DNA of 64,000 nt from a bacterium (GCA_019752925.1 JAIELP010000004.1:62001-126000); one strand, 5' to 3'; positions 18,703 to 28,621 are shown, counted from the first letter of the stretch. A program made the numbers and translations. Notes: a model not told the origin generated them from the letters alone.

Positions 18703-20301
18703 TTATTTAACTAATTCTAAAATTTTTTCAGTATAGAAATTGCGATAGCCTTTATAGCCATTTACGAAATCATCCAATGTAATATTGTAAGGATAATCAG
18801 GCTCGGCTCCGTTATTTTCTACAGGAGTTCCATCGGGTCTGAAAAACATTGAACGTGTCATGCTAACTGCGATCTGGGAGTAATTCAGTGGAGGATTTTC
18901 ATCTACATGTCCGCCGGCGCCCATGGTTCGTGTACCCAAAAGTTTAGCGCGACCTAAGCCTTTCATCATCACAGGGAAAGCATCCCCGCAAGACGCCGAC
19001 ATTTCATCGATGAGCATAATGATAGGTTTTGTGTAACGTACGAAGTTGGGTTGTAAGAAGTCTTCGCCGTTTAAGCTTACCAGCGGAGTCATTCTTTCGC
19101 CTTTAACCCACGAGTCTTTAACAATATCTGCCACAGCCTGAACCTGATCGTGCATTGAGGCCAATGGATCGATTGAGTCGGCCATTTTTTTATATTCTAA
19201 ATAGTTTTCTTTACTGGCCACCAAGCTAAACTGAATAGGTTTGTAAGCTTGTTGCATGAAAAGGCCTAGCATTTTATTTCCTAAATCAACATAGCCACCG
19301 CAGTTGTGATCTTGATCGATAATCAATCCAACAGTGTTTTTTTCCATGATCGAAATAACTTTTTCGTATCTTAAAAAGAATGCATCTAAGTTGGACGACG
19401 CCCATTTAGCTTCATCTTCTGGGTAGAAATGACCAATCCGCACATATCCGATGTTACCTTTAGGCGTAGGCCAGTAGTAAGAAACAAAAGGCTTTTCTGA
19501 AACGATAGTAGCATGAATAGGAATTTCTATGCGTGATTCGCCTGAGCACATGTAGGAGCGCTCAGACTTTTTATTAGCTGTTAAAAAATCTTTAATTTTT
19601 TCTTTGATTGAAAGCTTTTGTAAAAACGAAGTGGGTCTAAATGCCGTTAACATTTCTAGAGGATTTTCGTTAACGACTTTCCAGTTAAAAATTTCGGTTT
19701 TAGTTGTGTTGCGGCCGTAGAGTTTAATAGTTACAAGTGATTTGCCTTCAACTAGCGGTACTCGTTCAGCTTTGCGAGAGGTAATCATCCAAGTTGCAAA
19801 ACGTTTTTGAGTTTTTTCATAGCCTTCGCCTACATAGGGTAAAAGCGATTTAATAATTTCAGCCACGGGTTTACCATCAATTGCAATAAGTTCGTCGCCT
19901 TTTTTAAAACTGAACTTATCTTCATCGACCAAATCGGTATTAACTGATTCGATAATCACTTTGTCTTCAACCAGATCTACATAAAAAGGTAATTTAGCTG
20001 AAGCTTCAGTAGGAATTTCGGCTACAAAATGAGAATCGCGAAATTCTGAAATAAATTGGGAAATTAAATAATAAAATTCGTCGTTAGTTTTGGACTCTTG
20101 AATTTTTTTTAAATATTTTTCCTGCAGCACATCGACATCGATGCCCTGAGTTTGTTTTTTGTAATTTAAAGGTCCGTAGCCGGACTTCATGCGACCGATT
20201 AATTGCATAAAATCGAGAGTTTTTTCTTCAGGAGTTAAGGGGGCTGCAATAAGCTGTAATGATAAAAATAAGGCGGTAAAAGTTACTAAAATTTTAGTCA
20301 T
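18703..20301 (-). CDS. Exported S41-family serine peptidase
   Basis: 532 residues with a signal peptide (MTKILVTFTALFLSLQLIAA). A PDZ-like region (FKKGDELIAIDGKPVAEIIKSLLPYVGEG) precedes the S41 core: IGYVRIGHFYPEDEAKWAS, GLIIDQDHNCGGYVDLGNKML, then the catalytic block IMLIDEMSASCGDAFPVMMKGLGRAKLLGTRTMGAGG. The Ser in EMSAS is the probable nucleophile. Such enzymes are periplasmic C-terminal-processing proteases. It stands alone between capA-like and liv genes. Confidence 0.8.
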   Translation of the reverse strand: MTKILVTFTALFLSLQLIAAPLTPEEKTLDFMQLIGRMKSGYGPLNYKKQTQGIDVDVLQEKYLKKIQESKTNDEFYYLISQFISEFRDSHFVAEIPTEASAKLPFYVDLVEDKVIIESVNTDLVDEDKFSFKKGDELIAIDGKPVAEIIKSLLPYVGEGYEKTQKRFATWMITSRKAERVPLVEGKSLVTIKLYGRNTTKTEIFNWKVVNENPLEMLTAFRPTSFLQKLSIKEKIKDFLTANKKSERSYMCSGESRIEIPIHATIVSEKPFVSYYWPTPKGNIGYVRIGHFYPEDEAKWASSNLDAFFLRYEKVISIMEKNTVGLIIDQDHNCGGYVDLGNKMLGLFMQQAYKPIQFSLVASKENYLEYKKMADSIDPLASMHDQVQAVADIVKDSWVKGERMTPLVSLNGEDFLQPNFVRYTKPIIMLIDEMSASCGDAFPVMMKGLGRAKLLGTRTMGAGGHVDENPPLNYSQIAVSMTRSMFFRPDGTPVENNGAEPDYPYNITLDDFVNGYKGYRNFYTEKILELVK

Positions 20302-20443
20302 GAGATCCCCTGATTTAATCCCAGATAGTTAAAACAATTCAGAGGGCTATTCAATGTATTTTGAGAGAGTTTTTGAGTTATTTTGCCAATGTTGTTATAT
20401 ATCTTCGCCCAAGAAATTGCACTTTTATTGGGCTGAAATTATT

Positions 20444-21157
20444 TTAGCATAAATAGGCTTCAATAACGCGAGGATCGTGCAGTAAATCTGAACCTTTACC
20501 GCTTAAAGTAATGCTACCTGTTTCGAGTACATAAGCTTTCTCAGAAACTTCCAGAGCTAAAGAGGCATTTTGCTCAATTACCAATAGTCCTAAGCCTTTA
20601 TTTTTAAGCTCAACGAATTTCTGGAAGATTTGCTCGATAATAATCGGCGCCAAGCCTAAAGAAGGTTCATCTAATAAAAGCATTTCAGGTTCTGACATCA
20701 AAGCGCGCGCTATAGCCAACATTTGTTGTTCGCCGCCGGAAAGTGTTCCGGCCACTTGATTGCGTCTTTCCGCTAAGCGCGAGAACATTTCAAACTGCTG
20801 GTCGATAAGTCCCGAAATTTTAGATTTAGATTTTTCTAAGTAAGCACCTAACATTAAATTTTCGGTAACTGTTAAGTTAGGGAATACGCCACGACCCTCT
20901 GGGCATAGCGCTATTTTCATTTTAAGTCTTTCGGGCGCGTTCAGGTTTGAAATATTAACATGAGCTGAGCCGTTCAGAATAATATCTCCACTATGGGGAA
21001 GTAGGCCGCATAAAGCTTTAAGAGTTGTTGTTTTTCCTGCCCCGTTGGAACCGATTAAAGAAGTGATTTCTCCAGCTCTAAAAGAAAATGAAATTCCCTT
21101 CACGGCTTTAATTAATCCGTAACTGACTTGTAGGTTTTTAACTTCAATACTATTCAT
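20444..21157 (-). CDS. livF: Branched-chain amino acid ABC transporter ATPase LivF
   Basis: 237 residues: Walker A GSNGAGKTT, signature LSGGEQQMLAIARAL, Walker B LLLDEPSLGLAP, and the LivF-specific LVIEQN. It supplies energy for uptake with LivG. The start overlaps the livG stop by 8 nt. It is the last gene of the liv operon. Confidence 0.92.
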   Translation of the reverse strand: MNSIEVKNLQVSYGLIKAVKGISFSFRAGEITSLIGSNGAGKTTTLKALCGLLPHSGDIILNGSAHVNISNLNAPERLKMKIALCPEGRGVFPNLTVTENLMLGAYLEKSKSKISGLIDQQFEMFSRLAERRNQVAGTLSGGEQQMLAIARALMSEPEMLLLDEPSLGLAPIIIEQIFQKFVELKNKGLGLLVIEQNASLALEVSEKAYVLETGSITLSGKGSDLLHDPRVIEAYLC

Positions 21158-21935
21158 GTTTACGTTTTCCTAAATAAGCTTCAATGACCTGCGGACTATT
21201 TTTAATTTCGTACGGAATATTGTCGGCAATTTTTTTACCACGGTTTAAAACCACAATACGATCGCAGATATTCATAACTAATTTCATATCGTGTTCGATT
21301 AATAAAATAGTCAGGTTGAATTTATTTTTAATAAAGCGTATCAGCTCGTTTAATTCCTGAGTTTCCTGATGATTCATTCCGGCCGCAGGCTCATCCAGCA
21401 TTAAAAGCTTTGGCTTAGTAGCTAAAGCGCGTACGATTTCGAGCTTTCTTTGGGCGCCGTAGGGAAGTGACCCAGCCTCTTCTTGAGCGAAAGTATCGAG
21501 CTCAAATATTTTAAGCAATTCTAGCGCTTCGAGCTTTAAATTGAGCTCTAATTGCTGGTGTGATTTTGTATTCAGTAAAGACGAAAACCAATCTTTAAAG
21601 CTGCCGTTATGTTTGCGTTGCTGCAAAGCCATTAAAACATTTTCTAAAACCGTTAATGTTTTAAATAAGCGAATATTCTGAAATGTACGGGCTAAACCGA
21701 AGTGATTTACTTCTGCTGCATTGGCTTCTGTAATATCCTGATCTTCAAAATTAATTTTTCCTGAGTCGGCTTTGTAAAATCCCGAAATAATATTAAACAC
21801 TGTGGTTTTACCAGCTCCATTCGGACCTATTAAGCCGAGCAATTCGGATTTATTAATATGAAAACTGACATCATCAACGGCCTTTAAGCCGCCAAACTGA
21901 ATGGATAAATTGTCAACGCTCAGTAATTTACTCAT
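21150..21935 (-). CDS. livG: Branched-chain amino acid ABC transporter ATPase LivG
   Basis: 261 residues: Walker A GPNGAGKTTVFN, an LivG-type FGLARTFQNIRLFKTLTVLENV segment, the signature LPYGAQRKLEIVRALA, Walker B LLMLDEPAAGMN and the H-loop LLIEHDM. It partners LivF. It overlaps livM by 8 nt. Confidence 0.92.
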   Translation of the reverse strand: MSKLLSVDNLSIQFGGLKAVDDVSFHINKSELLGLIGPNGAGKTTVFNIISGFYKADSGKINFEDQDITEANAAEVNHFGLARTFQNIRLFKTLTVLENVLMALQQRKHNGSFKDWFSSLLNTKSHQQLELNLKLEALELLKIFELDTFAQEEAGSLPYGAQRKLEIVRALATKPKLLMLDEPAAGMNHQETQELNELIRFIKNKFNLTILLIEHDMKLVMNICDRIVVLNRGKKIADNIPYEIKNSPQVIEAYLGKRKHE

Positions 21936-22890
21936 TTGAACCTCGCGCTTTAAATTTTGTTAAACCAAAATGGCTGAGGCTGATTTCTTTGCGCCCAAAT
22001 AAACCTTGCGGACGCACGATCATCATAACGATCAACAAAATAGGATAAATAATCATACGTAAATCAAGCGAACCTGTTTGCACACTCCGCAATGCTTCGG
22101 GAAGAAAAGTTAGAATAAGCGCAGCTACTATCGAGCCGCTTAGAGACCCTAAGCCACCAAGAACCGCCACAATTAATATTTGAACTGAAATAATAAAACC
22201 GAAAGAGCCCGGACTGATATAGCCTAAATGATGCGAGTAAAAACCGCCGCCAAGGCCAGCGAAAAAACTAGAAATTACAAAAGCCCGGCGTTTTGTTTTC
22301 GCTACGTTAAGGCCCATAACTTCGGCGGCTATGTCATCTTCATTAATAGCCCACAGGTTGCGGCCAAACCATGAAAATTTTAAGCGATACATGGTCATAA
22401 AAGTAAATGTCAGCAGTAAAACAGCAAAACCGAAGGAAAAATAAAATTCGGGAAATTTTGTAATAGCATTGTAACCGCGGGGGCCACCAACGTGATTCCA
22501 GTTAAGTAAAACCACGCGCACGATTTCGGCCATGCCCAACGTTACAATAGCCAAGTAATCACCTTTAAGCCTGAAAGAAGGCAAAGAAATTAAGTAGCCT
22601 GCGCCGGCAGCCATAAACGCGCCAGCTAATACGCCAATCGGAATCATGGTCCAATCGTTATTGAAAAATTCTTTATTCAAAACAGCTGAAGTGTAGGCGC
22701 CGATGGCCATAAGGCCCGCTTGTCCAAGCGAAAACTGATCGGCAAGGCCAGTAATAAAATTTAAACTCAAGGCCATGATCGCATTAATCATAAAGCTGAT
22801 GAAGACCGCCTGAATATATGAGTTCATAAAGAAATTAAGAACCACACCCAAAACAATAACTGATACTAAAAAGATTAAATATTTTTTCAT
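21928..22890 (-). CDS. livM: Branched-chain amino acid ABC transporter permease LivM
   Basis: About 320 residues from the ATG at 22890, which directly follows the livH stop; an upstream in-frame start at 22950 would lie inside livH and was rejected. Eight or so membrane segments are visible, with the LivM motifs LAIVTLGMAEIVRVVLLNW and GGLGSLSGSIVAALIL. It forms the inner-membrane channel with LivH. Confidence 0.9.
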   Translation of the reverse strand: MKKYLIFLVSVIVLGVVLNFFMNSYIQAVFISFMINAIMALSLNFITGLADQFSLGQAGLMAIGAYTSAVLNKEFFNNDWTMIPIGVLAGAFMAAGAGYLISLPSFRLKGDYLAIVTLGMAEIVRVVLLNWNHVGGPRGYNAITKFPEFYFSFGFAVLLLTFTFMTMYRLKFSWFGRNLWAINEDDIAAEVMGLNVAKTKRRAFVISSFFAGLGGGFYSHHLGYISPGSFGFIISVQILIVAVLGGLGSLSGSIVAALILTFLPEALRSVQTGSLDLRMIIYPILLIVMMIVRPQGLFGRKEISLSHFGLTKFKARGSNE

Positions 22891-22891
22891 A

Positions 22892-23791
22892 TTATATTTT
22901 CTCTTTTCTTGTAGTGCCGAATAATCCCGTAGGTTTGTACAACAAAACAATAATTAAAATTAAAAACGAAAGTGCGTCTTTGTAAGTTGAAGCGCCGTAA
23001 CCAATTAAGTAATACTCACCAACACCTAGTAAGAAGCCACCGATAACTGCACCATGAAGGCTGCCGATACCGCCGAAAACCGCTGCTACAAAGGAGCTGG
23101 TGCCAATCTTAACACCCATCATCGGATCAATTTTAGGATATTTAATTGAAACCAGAACGGCAGCCACTCCGGCTAATGCCGAACCAATAATAAACGTAGT
23201 AGAAATAATTTTATTGTTATTAATACCCATTAAAGGAGTCATATCGGGGCGGGTGCTCACCGCACGCATAGCGCGTCCGGGTTGGGTTCTGTAAATAATA
23301 AAACTTAGAATTCCAAGTGATACAAAACTCACCACATAAATTAAAATATCAATTAGATGAACTGGAATTTCAGCTATGTAAAATAAAACTTCATCTTCAA
23401 TTAAATTTGGAAAACGTTTAGGGTCGGCACCAAAAATAATTTGTCCACCGAACTGAAATAAAATACTAACACCGATTGCAGTAATCAGCACATTCATCTT
23501 AGGAGAATTACGTAAAGGCTTGTAAGCAAATTTTTCTACAAAGTAGCCGATGATGCCAGCACCCAGGGCTCCCGCTAATACACCTAAAGTAAAGTTTATA
23601 GGAGAAGGGGTTTCCATTCCCATAAAACGAGCCATGTAAAAAGTAACAAAGGCTCCCATCATGTAAATTTCAGAATGGGCAAAGTTGATCATGCTCAGGA
23701 TTCCGTAAACCATGGTGTAGCCTAACGCCACGAGTGCATAGATGCTGCCGAAACTGAGGCCATTGAGTGTGTGCTGTAGAAATTCTTGCAT
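22892..23791 (-). CDS. livH: Branched-chain amino acid ABC transporter permease LivH
   Basis: 299 residues, strongly hydrophobic, with LivH motifs LNGLSFGSIYALVALGYTMVYGI and MINFAHSEIYMMGAF at the start and AVFGGIGSLHGAVIGG in the second half. It is the other half of the permease. It begins just after a terminator-like hairpin downstream of livK. Confidence 0.92.
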   Translation of the reverse strand: MQEFLQHTLNGLSFGSIYALVALGYTMVYGILSMINFAHSEIYMMGAFVTFYMARFMGMETPSPINFTLGVLAGALGAGIIGYFVEKFAYKPLRNSPKMNVLITAIGVSILFQFGGQIIFGADPKRFPNLIEDEVLFYIAEIPVHLIDILIYVVSFVSLGILSFIIYRTQPGRAMRAVSTRPDMTPLMGINNNKIISTTFIIGSALAGVAAVLVSIKYPKIDPMMGVKIGTSSFVAAVFGGIGSLHGAVIGGFLLGVGEYYLIGYGASTYKDALSFLILIIVLLYKPTGLFGTTRKEKI

Positions 23792-23826
23792 GAGATATTT
23801 TTGTATTTTTTTGAGGCTGTGGCAAT

Positions 23827-23856
23827 AAAAAAGGCCAGCCTTTCGGGCTGACCTTT
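23827..23856 (-). terminator. Terminator/attenuator between livK and livH
   Basis: Read on the minus strand, AGGTCAGCCC pairs with GGCTGGCCT around a GAAA-type loop and runs into six T residues (plus-strand A-run 23827-23832). It should stop most livK transcripts and let a minority continue into livHMGF. Confidence 0.85.
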
Positions 23857-23881
23857 ATAATTCAAAATACTAAAGCGATAA

Positions 23882-25006
23882 TTACGGATTTACGCTAGTA
23901 ATGTATTTGTAATCAGTGCCTTTAACTTGAACTACTACGGCGCTCTTAACAGCATCGCGGTTAGCGTCCATAGACATCTTACCTGTTACTCCGTGGAAAT
24001 CTTTAATTTTTGACAACTCTTCACGGATATTTTCAGAAGTGATCTCTTTAGAGTTTTTAATAGCTTCAGCCATTAAGTAAACAGCGTCGTAAGCTAAAGC
24101 TGCCATAACGTCAGCATCTTCGTTGTATTTAGCTTTGAAAGCTTTTACGAATTCTTGAGTTTTAGGATCAGTTGATTCAGTTGTGTAGTGGTTAGAGAAG
24201 TAATTGCCATCAATCGCTTCTTTAGCAATTTCATGCAATTTAGGAGAAGACCAGCCATCGCCACCAAGTAAAGGTTGTTTCATACCTAATTCTTTAGCTT
24301 GTTTAGCAATAAGAGCCACTTCGTTGTAGTAGCCTGGAACAAAAATAGCTTCAGGGTTTTTAGCTTTGATAGCTGTTAACTGAGATTTAAAGTCGATATC
24401 GCCTTCTTGGTAAGAAATATCAGTAACGATAGTTCCGCCAGCAGCTTTAAGTTTTTCAGCGAAGATATCAGATAAACCAACAGAGTAGTCGTTTTTGATA
24501 TCGCGTAAGATAGCGGCTTTTTTAAGTTTTAAATTTTCAGTCATGAATTTAGCCATAACCATTCCTTGGAACGGGTCAATGAAGCAAGCTCTGAAAATGT
24601 AGTTACCAACTTTAGTTACATCTGGATTTGTTGCAGATGAAGTTAACATAGGAACTTTATTTTGTTGAGCTACCTGCGCACCGATTTTCGAACGTCCAGA
24701 AGTGGCTTCACCTAAAATAGCTACAACTTTATCTTGGCTGATTAAACGGTTAACCACCGCTAATGTTTCATCGCCATCAGATTTGTTATCGTAGTTGATG
24801 TGTTTTATTTTTTTACCATTAATGCCGCCTTTAGCATTAATTTCTTCGATGGCCATTTCAGTTCCGTGTAATTGGAAAACACCGAAAGTTGCAGTGGCAC
24901 CAGTGTTAGAACTGTAAGAACCGATTAAAATTTCATTTTCGTTAGCTTTCTTTGTACAAGAAAACACAAGCATAGAAATAGCTACTAAGGCCAATATCTT
25001 TTTCAT
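23882..25006 (-). CDS. livK: Leu/Ile/Val-type ABC substrate-binding lipoprotein LivK
   Basis: 374 residues with a lipoprotein signal (SMLVFSC, Cys17) and a periplasmic-binding-protein type 1 fold: ILIGSYSSNTGATATFGVFQLHGTEMAIEEINAKGGINGKKI, then VVAILGEATSGRSK, VPMLTSSATNPDVT and LLGGDGWSS. It captures hydrophobic or related amino acids for LivHMGF; exact specificity cannot be read from the sequence. An AAGGAG ribosome-binding site precedes the ATG. Confidence 0.9.
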   Translation of the reverse strand: MKKILALVAISMLVFSCTKKANENEILIGSYSSNTGATATFGVFQLHGTEMAIEEINAKGGINGKKIKHINYDNKSDGDETLAVVNRLISQDKVVAILGEATSGRSKIGAQVAQQNKVPMLTSSATNPDVTKVGNYIFRACFIDPFQGMVMAKFMTENLKLKKAAILRDIKNDYSVGLSDIFAEKLKAAGGTIVTDISYQEGDIDFKSQLTAIKAKNPEAIFVPGYYNEVALIAKQAKELGMKQPLLGGDGWSSPKLHEIAKEAIDGNYFSNHYTTESTDPKTQEFVKAFKAKYNEDADVMAALAYDAVYLMAEAIKNSKEITSENIREELSKIKDFHGVTGKMSMDANRDAVKSAVVVQVKGTDYKYITSVNP

Positions 25007-25053
25007 GGAAAAACTCCTTAATTGTTTTGTTTTATTATGACTTAGATATTCAA

Positions 25054-26031
25054 CTAAACAGAAAGCAGTCTGGCAAGATTAATCAAAGATTTATCTCCGG
25101 CTTTCTGATTAGTTGTTACGATTTCCAGAGGTACTTCTACGAGTTTATCTGCCTGTATACCGATCATTGTGTTGTGGCGCCCAGATATTAAAGCTTCAAC
25201 TGCTGCATAGGCTAAGCGGGAGGCCAAAATGCGGTCGTGAGCTGATGGGCTTCCGCCTCTTTGCTGGTGACCTAAAATACAAACTTTTGCATCTAAACCT
25301 GATTTTTTACGAATGGCCTCTGATAAATCGTAAGCTCTGCCGGGTTTTTGACCCTCTGCCGTAATGATAATGCTGCTGGTTTTACCTCTGGCTCGGGAGT
25401 TTTTGAGGTTTTCTACAATCTTATCCACAGGAAGGATGTTGTCGTTGGTTAAAATTTCCTCAGCGCCGCCCGCAAGGCCCACCTGGCTTGCGATCCAGCC
25501 CGAATCGCGTCCCATAACTTCCACTATAAAAATGCGGTCATGGCTATCGGCTGTGTCGCGGATTTTATCTATAGACGAAAGCGCAGTATTAACGGCGGTA
25601 TCAAAACCAATGGTGTCATCGGTACCAAAAACATCGTTATCAATTGTACCGGCAATTCCAACGACGGGAATTTGGTGTTCGGCCCAAAGTGCTTGAGCCC
25701 CTCTGAATGAGCCGTCACCACCAATACAAACTAAGCCATCAATTCCTTGATTTTTTAAATTTTGCGCAGCGATTTTGCGGTATTCAGGCCGCATAAACTC
25801 AGCGGATCTGCCGGTTTTTAAAATAGTGCCGCCACGTTGGATAATATTAGCCATGTCACGCATTTGAAGAGGAATCATTTTATTTTCAATCATTCCCACG
25901 TAACCGTTAAGAATTCCCATCACTTCAATTTTTTTAGATAAAGCACTTCTAACTACTGCACGGATGGCCGCATTCATTCCCGGAGCATCTCCGCCGCTAG
26001 TAAAAACTCCAATTTTTTTTATAGAATTCAC
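25054..26031 (-). CDS. pfkA: ATP-dependent 6-phosphofructokinase
   Basis: 325 residues, typical PfkA length. GVFTSGGDAPGMNAAIR binds ATP near the N-terminus. GGDGS (104-108) carries the Gly that marks ATP rather than pyrophosphate use. TIDND (129-133) holds the catalytic Asp, and EVMGRDSGWIA and LGHQQRGGSPSAHDR complete the fructose-6-phosphate site. It catalyses the committed step of glycolysis. Downstream of an importer operon but with its own start region. Confidence 0.95.
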   Translation of the reverse strand: MNSIKKIGVFTSGGDAPGMNAAIRAVVRSALSKKIEVMGILNGYVGMIENKMIPLQMRDMANIIQRGGTILKTGRSAEFMRPEYRKIAAQNLKNQGIDGLVCIGGDGSFRGAQALWAEHQIPVVGIAGTIDNDVFGTDDTIGFDTAVNTALSSIDKIRDTADSHDRIFIVEVMGRDSGWIASQVGLAGGAEEILTNDNILPVDKIVENLKNSRARGKTSSIIITAEGQKPGRAYDLSEAIRKKSGLDAKVCILGHQQRGGSPSAHDRILASRLAYAAVEALISGRHNTMIGIQADKLVEVPLEIVTTNQKAGDKSLINLARLLSV

Positions 26032-26045
26032 AGTATCCGCCTTGA

Positions 26046-26795
26046 TTACTCAGCCTGCGAAGCTTTTGAAATTAGCCAATCACAGAAATTATTCATTATG
26101 TAGCCTAAAACACCAATTATAAAAATACCAGAGTACATATCAAGAATTCTGAAAGAATCCCATGCGGACCATATAAAATAACCCAAACCGCTCTGGCTTA
26201 GACTCATTTCACTCACAACAACTAGTGTTAATCCGTAGCCGGCACCTGCTTTCACGCCAACCAGAAAAGATTTAAAACTGCCTCTGGTTAAATAGGTGTA
26301 CCAAAAATGGTAAGAGCGCACTTTGTAAACTTCTATCACGTCCTGAAGTGAACTTTGCAAAATGAATACAGCACCAAAATAAGTATTAATATAAATTAAA
26401 TAAAATATTCCTAAGCCAATCAAAATAATTTTTGATAAATCGCCAGTTCCGAAAAACAAAAGGACCAAAGGAATCAAAGCCACCTTAGGTAAGGGATAGG
26501 TGGCGGTGATGAGAGGATTTAAGAAAAAACGAGCTTGTTTTTGTCCAGCAGAAAGCACAGCCAATAAATAAGCCAATGGTGCTGAAAACAAAAATGCAAT
26601 CACTAGGCGATAGCCACTGGATGCAAAGTGCGGCGGAAGTTTTTGGTTAACAAATAGGAGTTGCCAGGTGTTACCGATAATTTCAATAAAACCCGGAAAC
26701 AACTGAGGATCTTTTATAACAAAACGGCTGATCAGCTCCCAGGCCAGTACCCAGGGAATAATTCCGAAAAAATCAAGTCTACGCATTTTCGTCAT
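26046..26795 (-). CDS. NitT/TauT-family ABC transporter permease
   Basis: 249 residues with about six membrane segments and the BPD inner-membrane motif SFLVGVKAGAGYGLTLVVVSEM. It matches SsuC/TauC-type permeases. It overlaps the ATPase gene by 17 nt, and the substrate-binding gene is divergent at 27537. The substrate (sulfonate, nitrate, thiamine precursor or other) cannot be told from this. Confidence 0.85.
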   Translation of the reverse strand: MTKMRRLDFFGIIPWVLAWELISRFVIKDPQLFPGFIEIIGNTWQLLFVNQKLPPHFASSGYRLVIAFLFSAPLAYLLAVLSAGQKQARFFLNPLITATYPLPKVALIPLVLLFFGTGDLSKIILIGLGIFYLIYINTYFGAVFILQSSLQDVIEVYKVRSYHFWYTYLTRGSFKSFLVGVKAGAGYGLTLVVVSEMSLSQSGLGYFIWSAWDSFRILDMYSGIFIIGVLGYIMNNFCDWLISKASQAE

Positions 26796-27486
26796 CCTCT
26801 TTAAGTAGATTGAATAGTTCGGTATAAATGCGTTGATACTCAGGCGAGCTTTTAAAGCTCAGATAATCTCTCGGATACGCTTGTTCGATTTTAAAAGAAT
26901 GCGTAATAGTTTTCTTTTTGCGGGATAAAAAATGTATATGTTGCGATAAAAATAAAGCTTCATCTATATCGTGGCTGATGAACAGAATTGTTCCTTTATT
27001 TTTTTGCCAGTAATTCAAGAGATAATCCTGGTTAGATTTTCTGTTGATTAAATCGAGCGACGAGAAGGGCTCGTCCATTAAAAGCAAATCATTTTTATGG
27101 GCGAGAGCGCGAATTAGACTTACTCTTTGTTGCATTCCGCCTGAAAGTTGTTTGGGCTTAAAATGTTTATATTCAGATAAATTAAATTCTTTAAACAGAT
27201 GATCAATATGCTCTTCAGAAACTGAGCTGCATATTTTAATATTTTCAAAGGCCGTCAGCCACGGAATGAGCTGACTGTTCTGAAAAACAAAACTTACATT
27301 ATTTCTGATAGGGCTGGGCTGCGCAACATGATTTAGATCAGCTAGTGTCCTGATAAACTGCGATTTTCCTGCGCCGCTAAGACCGACAAGACTGTGAAAT
27401 TCGTTGTCTTGTAAGTTTAAAGAAATATTTTTTAATATTTCGCTGGACGATAAGCTTAGGTTCAGATTTTGTATATTGATTGACAC
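26779..27486 (-). CDS. NitT/TauT-family ABC transporter ATPase
   Basis: About 235 residues from a GTG at 27486; an in-frame TTG at 27504 is an alternative, and neither has a clear ribosome-binding site. Walker A is VGLSGAGKSQFIR, signature LSGGMQQRVSLIRAL, Walker B LLLMDEPFSSLD and H-loop ILFISHDIDEAL. The segment before the signature is slightly short. It works with the permease encoded next. Confidence 0.85.
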   Translation of the reverse strand: MSINIQNLNLSLSSSEILKNISLNLQDNEFHSLVGLSGAGKSQFIRTLADLNHVAQPSPIRNNVSFVFQNSQLIPWLTAFENIKICSSVSEEHIDHLFKEFNLSEYKHFKPKQLSGGMQQRVSLIRALAHKNDLLLMDEPFSSLDLINRKSNQDYLLNYWQKNKGTILFISHDIDEALFLSQHIHFLSRKKKTITHSFKIEQAYPRDYLSFKSSPEYQRIYTELFNLLKEDDENA

Positions 27487-27536
27487 GAATATTAGTTTAA
27501 ACAAGTATTTTAGGAATGCAACAGTAGGAGTAATTT

Positions 27537-28577
27537 ATGAAGTTGATGATATGTGTAGTTACGTTTTTGGTAATGTTAGGAGTTCAGGTTAATGCAGCCA
27601 CTTCAGTTAAGGTGGGAACTTCTCCAGCGATCAGTACGGCCGGTATTTATCTGGCTAAAGAAAAAGGCTTCTTTAAAGATCAGGGGCTGGAAGTAGAAGT
27701 TACTGTATTTAATAACTCAGGCGCTCCAATGACCGTTCTTCTTGCTAAAGGAGAAATTGATGTGGGCGCAGGTAATTTAACGGCTGGTCTTTTTAATGCC
27801 ATCAGCAAAGGTAACAAATTTAAAATTGTTGCAGATAAAGGCCGTGTTGAAGCTGGCAAAGAATATATCGCTTTAATGGTGCGTAAGGATTTAGTTGATA
27901 GCGGGAAAGTTAAAACACTTAAAGATTTGAAAGGTCTGAAAGTTTCATTAACATCTATGGACGGTTTGTCGCAACAGATTGTGCTGGATAAAATGCTGAG
28001 CAGTGCAGGTCTTACAGATAAAGACATCACTTTAACTAAATTGTCTTATCCTGAAGCCGTAGTTGCATTAAAAACTAAAGCTGTAGATGCAACAATTACA
28101 ATCGAACCTTATGTAGCCCAGGCTTTATTTGAAAACACAGCGGTTAATTTGGCCTCATCGCAGGATTTTGTGCCAGATCAGCAAAGCGCCGCCATATTTT
28201 ACTCACCTAAATTTGCTGAAAATAAAGAAGCCGGTACAAAATTTATGGTGGCTTATTTGAAAGGTGTAAGACTTTATAATGAATCTTTAAAAAATCCTGA
28301 ATTAGCAGCTGAAGTTAACACCATACTAAAGAAATATATGCCAATTGAAAACGAACAAATCTGGAAAAACATGATTCCGGTAGGATTAAATTCTGATGGG
28401 TATGTGAATCAAAAGTCTATAGAGTCTGATCTTAAATGGTATCACGACAAAAAATTTGTAGAGACAATTCCAGATATAAAAGAATTTGTAGATGATAGTT
28501 TTGTTAAATCAGCTTTAAATCAGCTAGATACTAAAAATAAGACCAAATCAAAAAAGAAGAAAACTACTAAAAAGTAA
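27537..28577 (+). CDS. NitT/TauT-family ABC substrate-binding protein
   Basis: 346 residues with a signal peptide (MKLMICVVTFLVMLGVQVNA). The NMT1/SsuA-like fold is visible: VKVGTSPAISTAGIYLAKEKGFFKDQGLEVEV, then LLAKGEIDVGAGN and the hinge region ALKTKAVDATITIEPYVAQAL. The last 15 residues are Lys-rich. It faces the permease-ATPase pair across a ~50-bp divergent promoter region, a simple arrangement for co-regulation of one importer. Confidence 0.85.
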   Translation: MKLMICVVTFLVMLGVQVNAATSVKVGTSPAISTAGIYLAKEKGFFKDQGLEVEVTVFNNSGAPMTVLLAKGEIDVGAGNLTAGLFNAISKGNKFKIVADKGRVEAGKEYIALMVRKDLVDSGKVKTLKDLKGLKVSLTSMDGLSQQIVLDKMLSSAGLTDKDITLTKLSYPEAVVALKTKAVDATITIEPYVAQALFENTAVNLASSQDFVPDQQSAAIFYSPKFAENKEAGTKFMVAYLKGVRLYNESLKNPELAAEVNTILKKYMPIENEQIWKNMIPVGLNSDGYVNQKSIESDLKWYHDKKFVETIPDIKEFVDDSFVKSALNQLDTKNKTKSKKKKTTKK

Positions 28578-28589
28578 TTTATTCTCTAA

Positions 28590-28621
28590 ATTTGCCTCAG
28601 CTGCTTAGCAGTTGAGGCAAA
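28590..28621. terminator. Bidirectional hairpin between convergent genes
   Basis: ATTTGCCTCAGCTGC pairs with GCAGTTGAGGCAAAT (one G-U) around a 3-nt loop, between the substrate-binding gene (+) and the MBOAT gene (-). The U-content after the stem is weak on both strands, so termination strength is uncertain. Confidence 0.65.
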
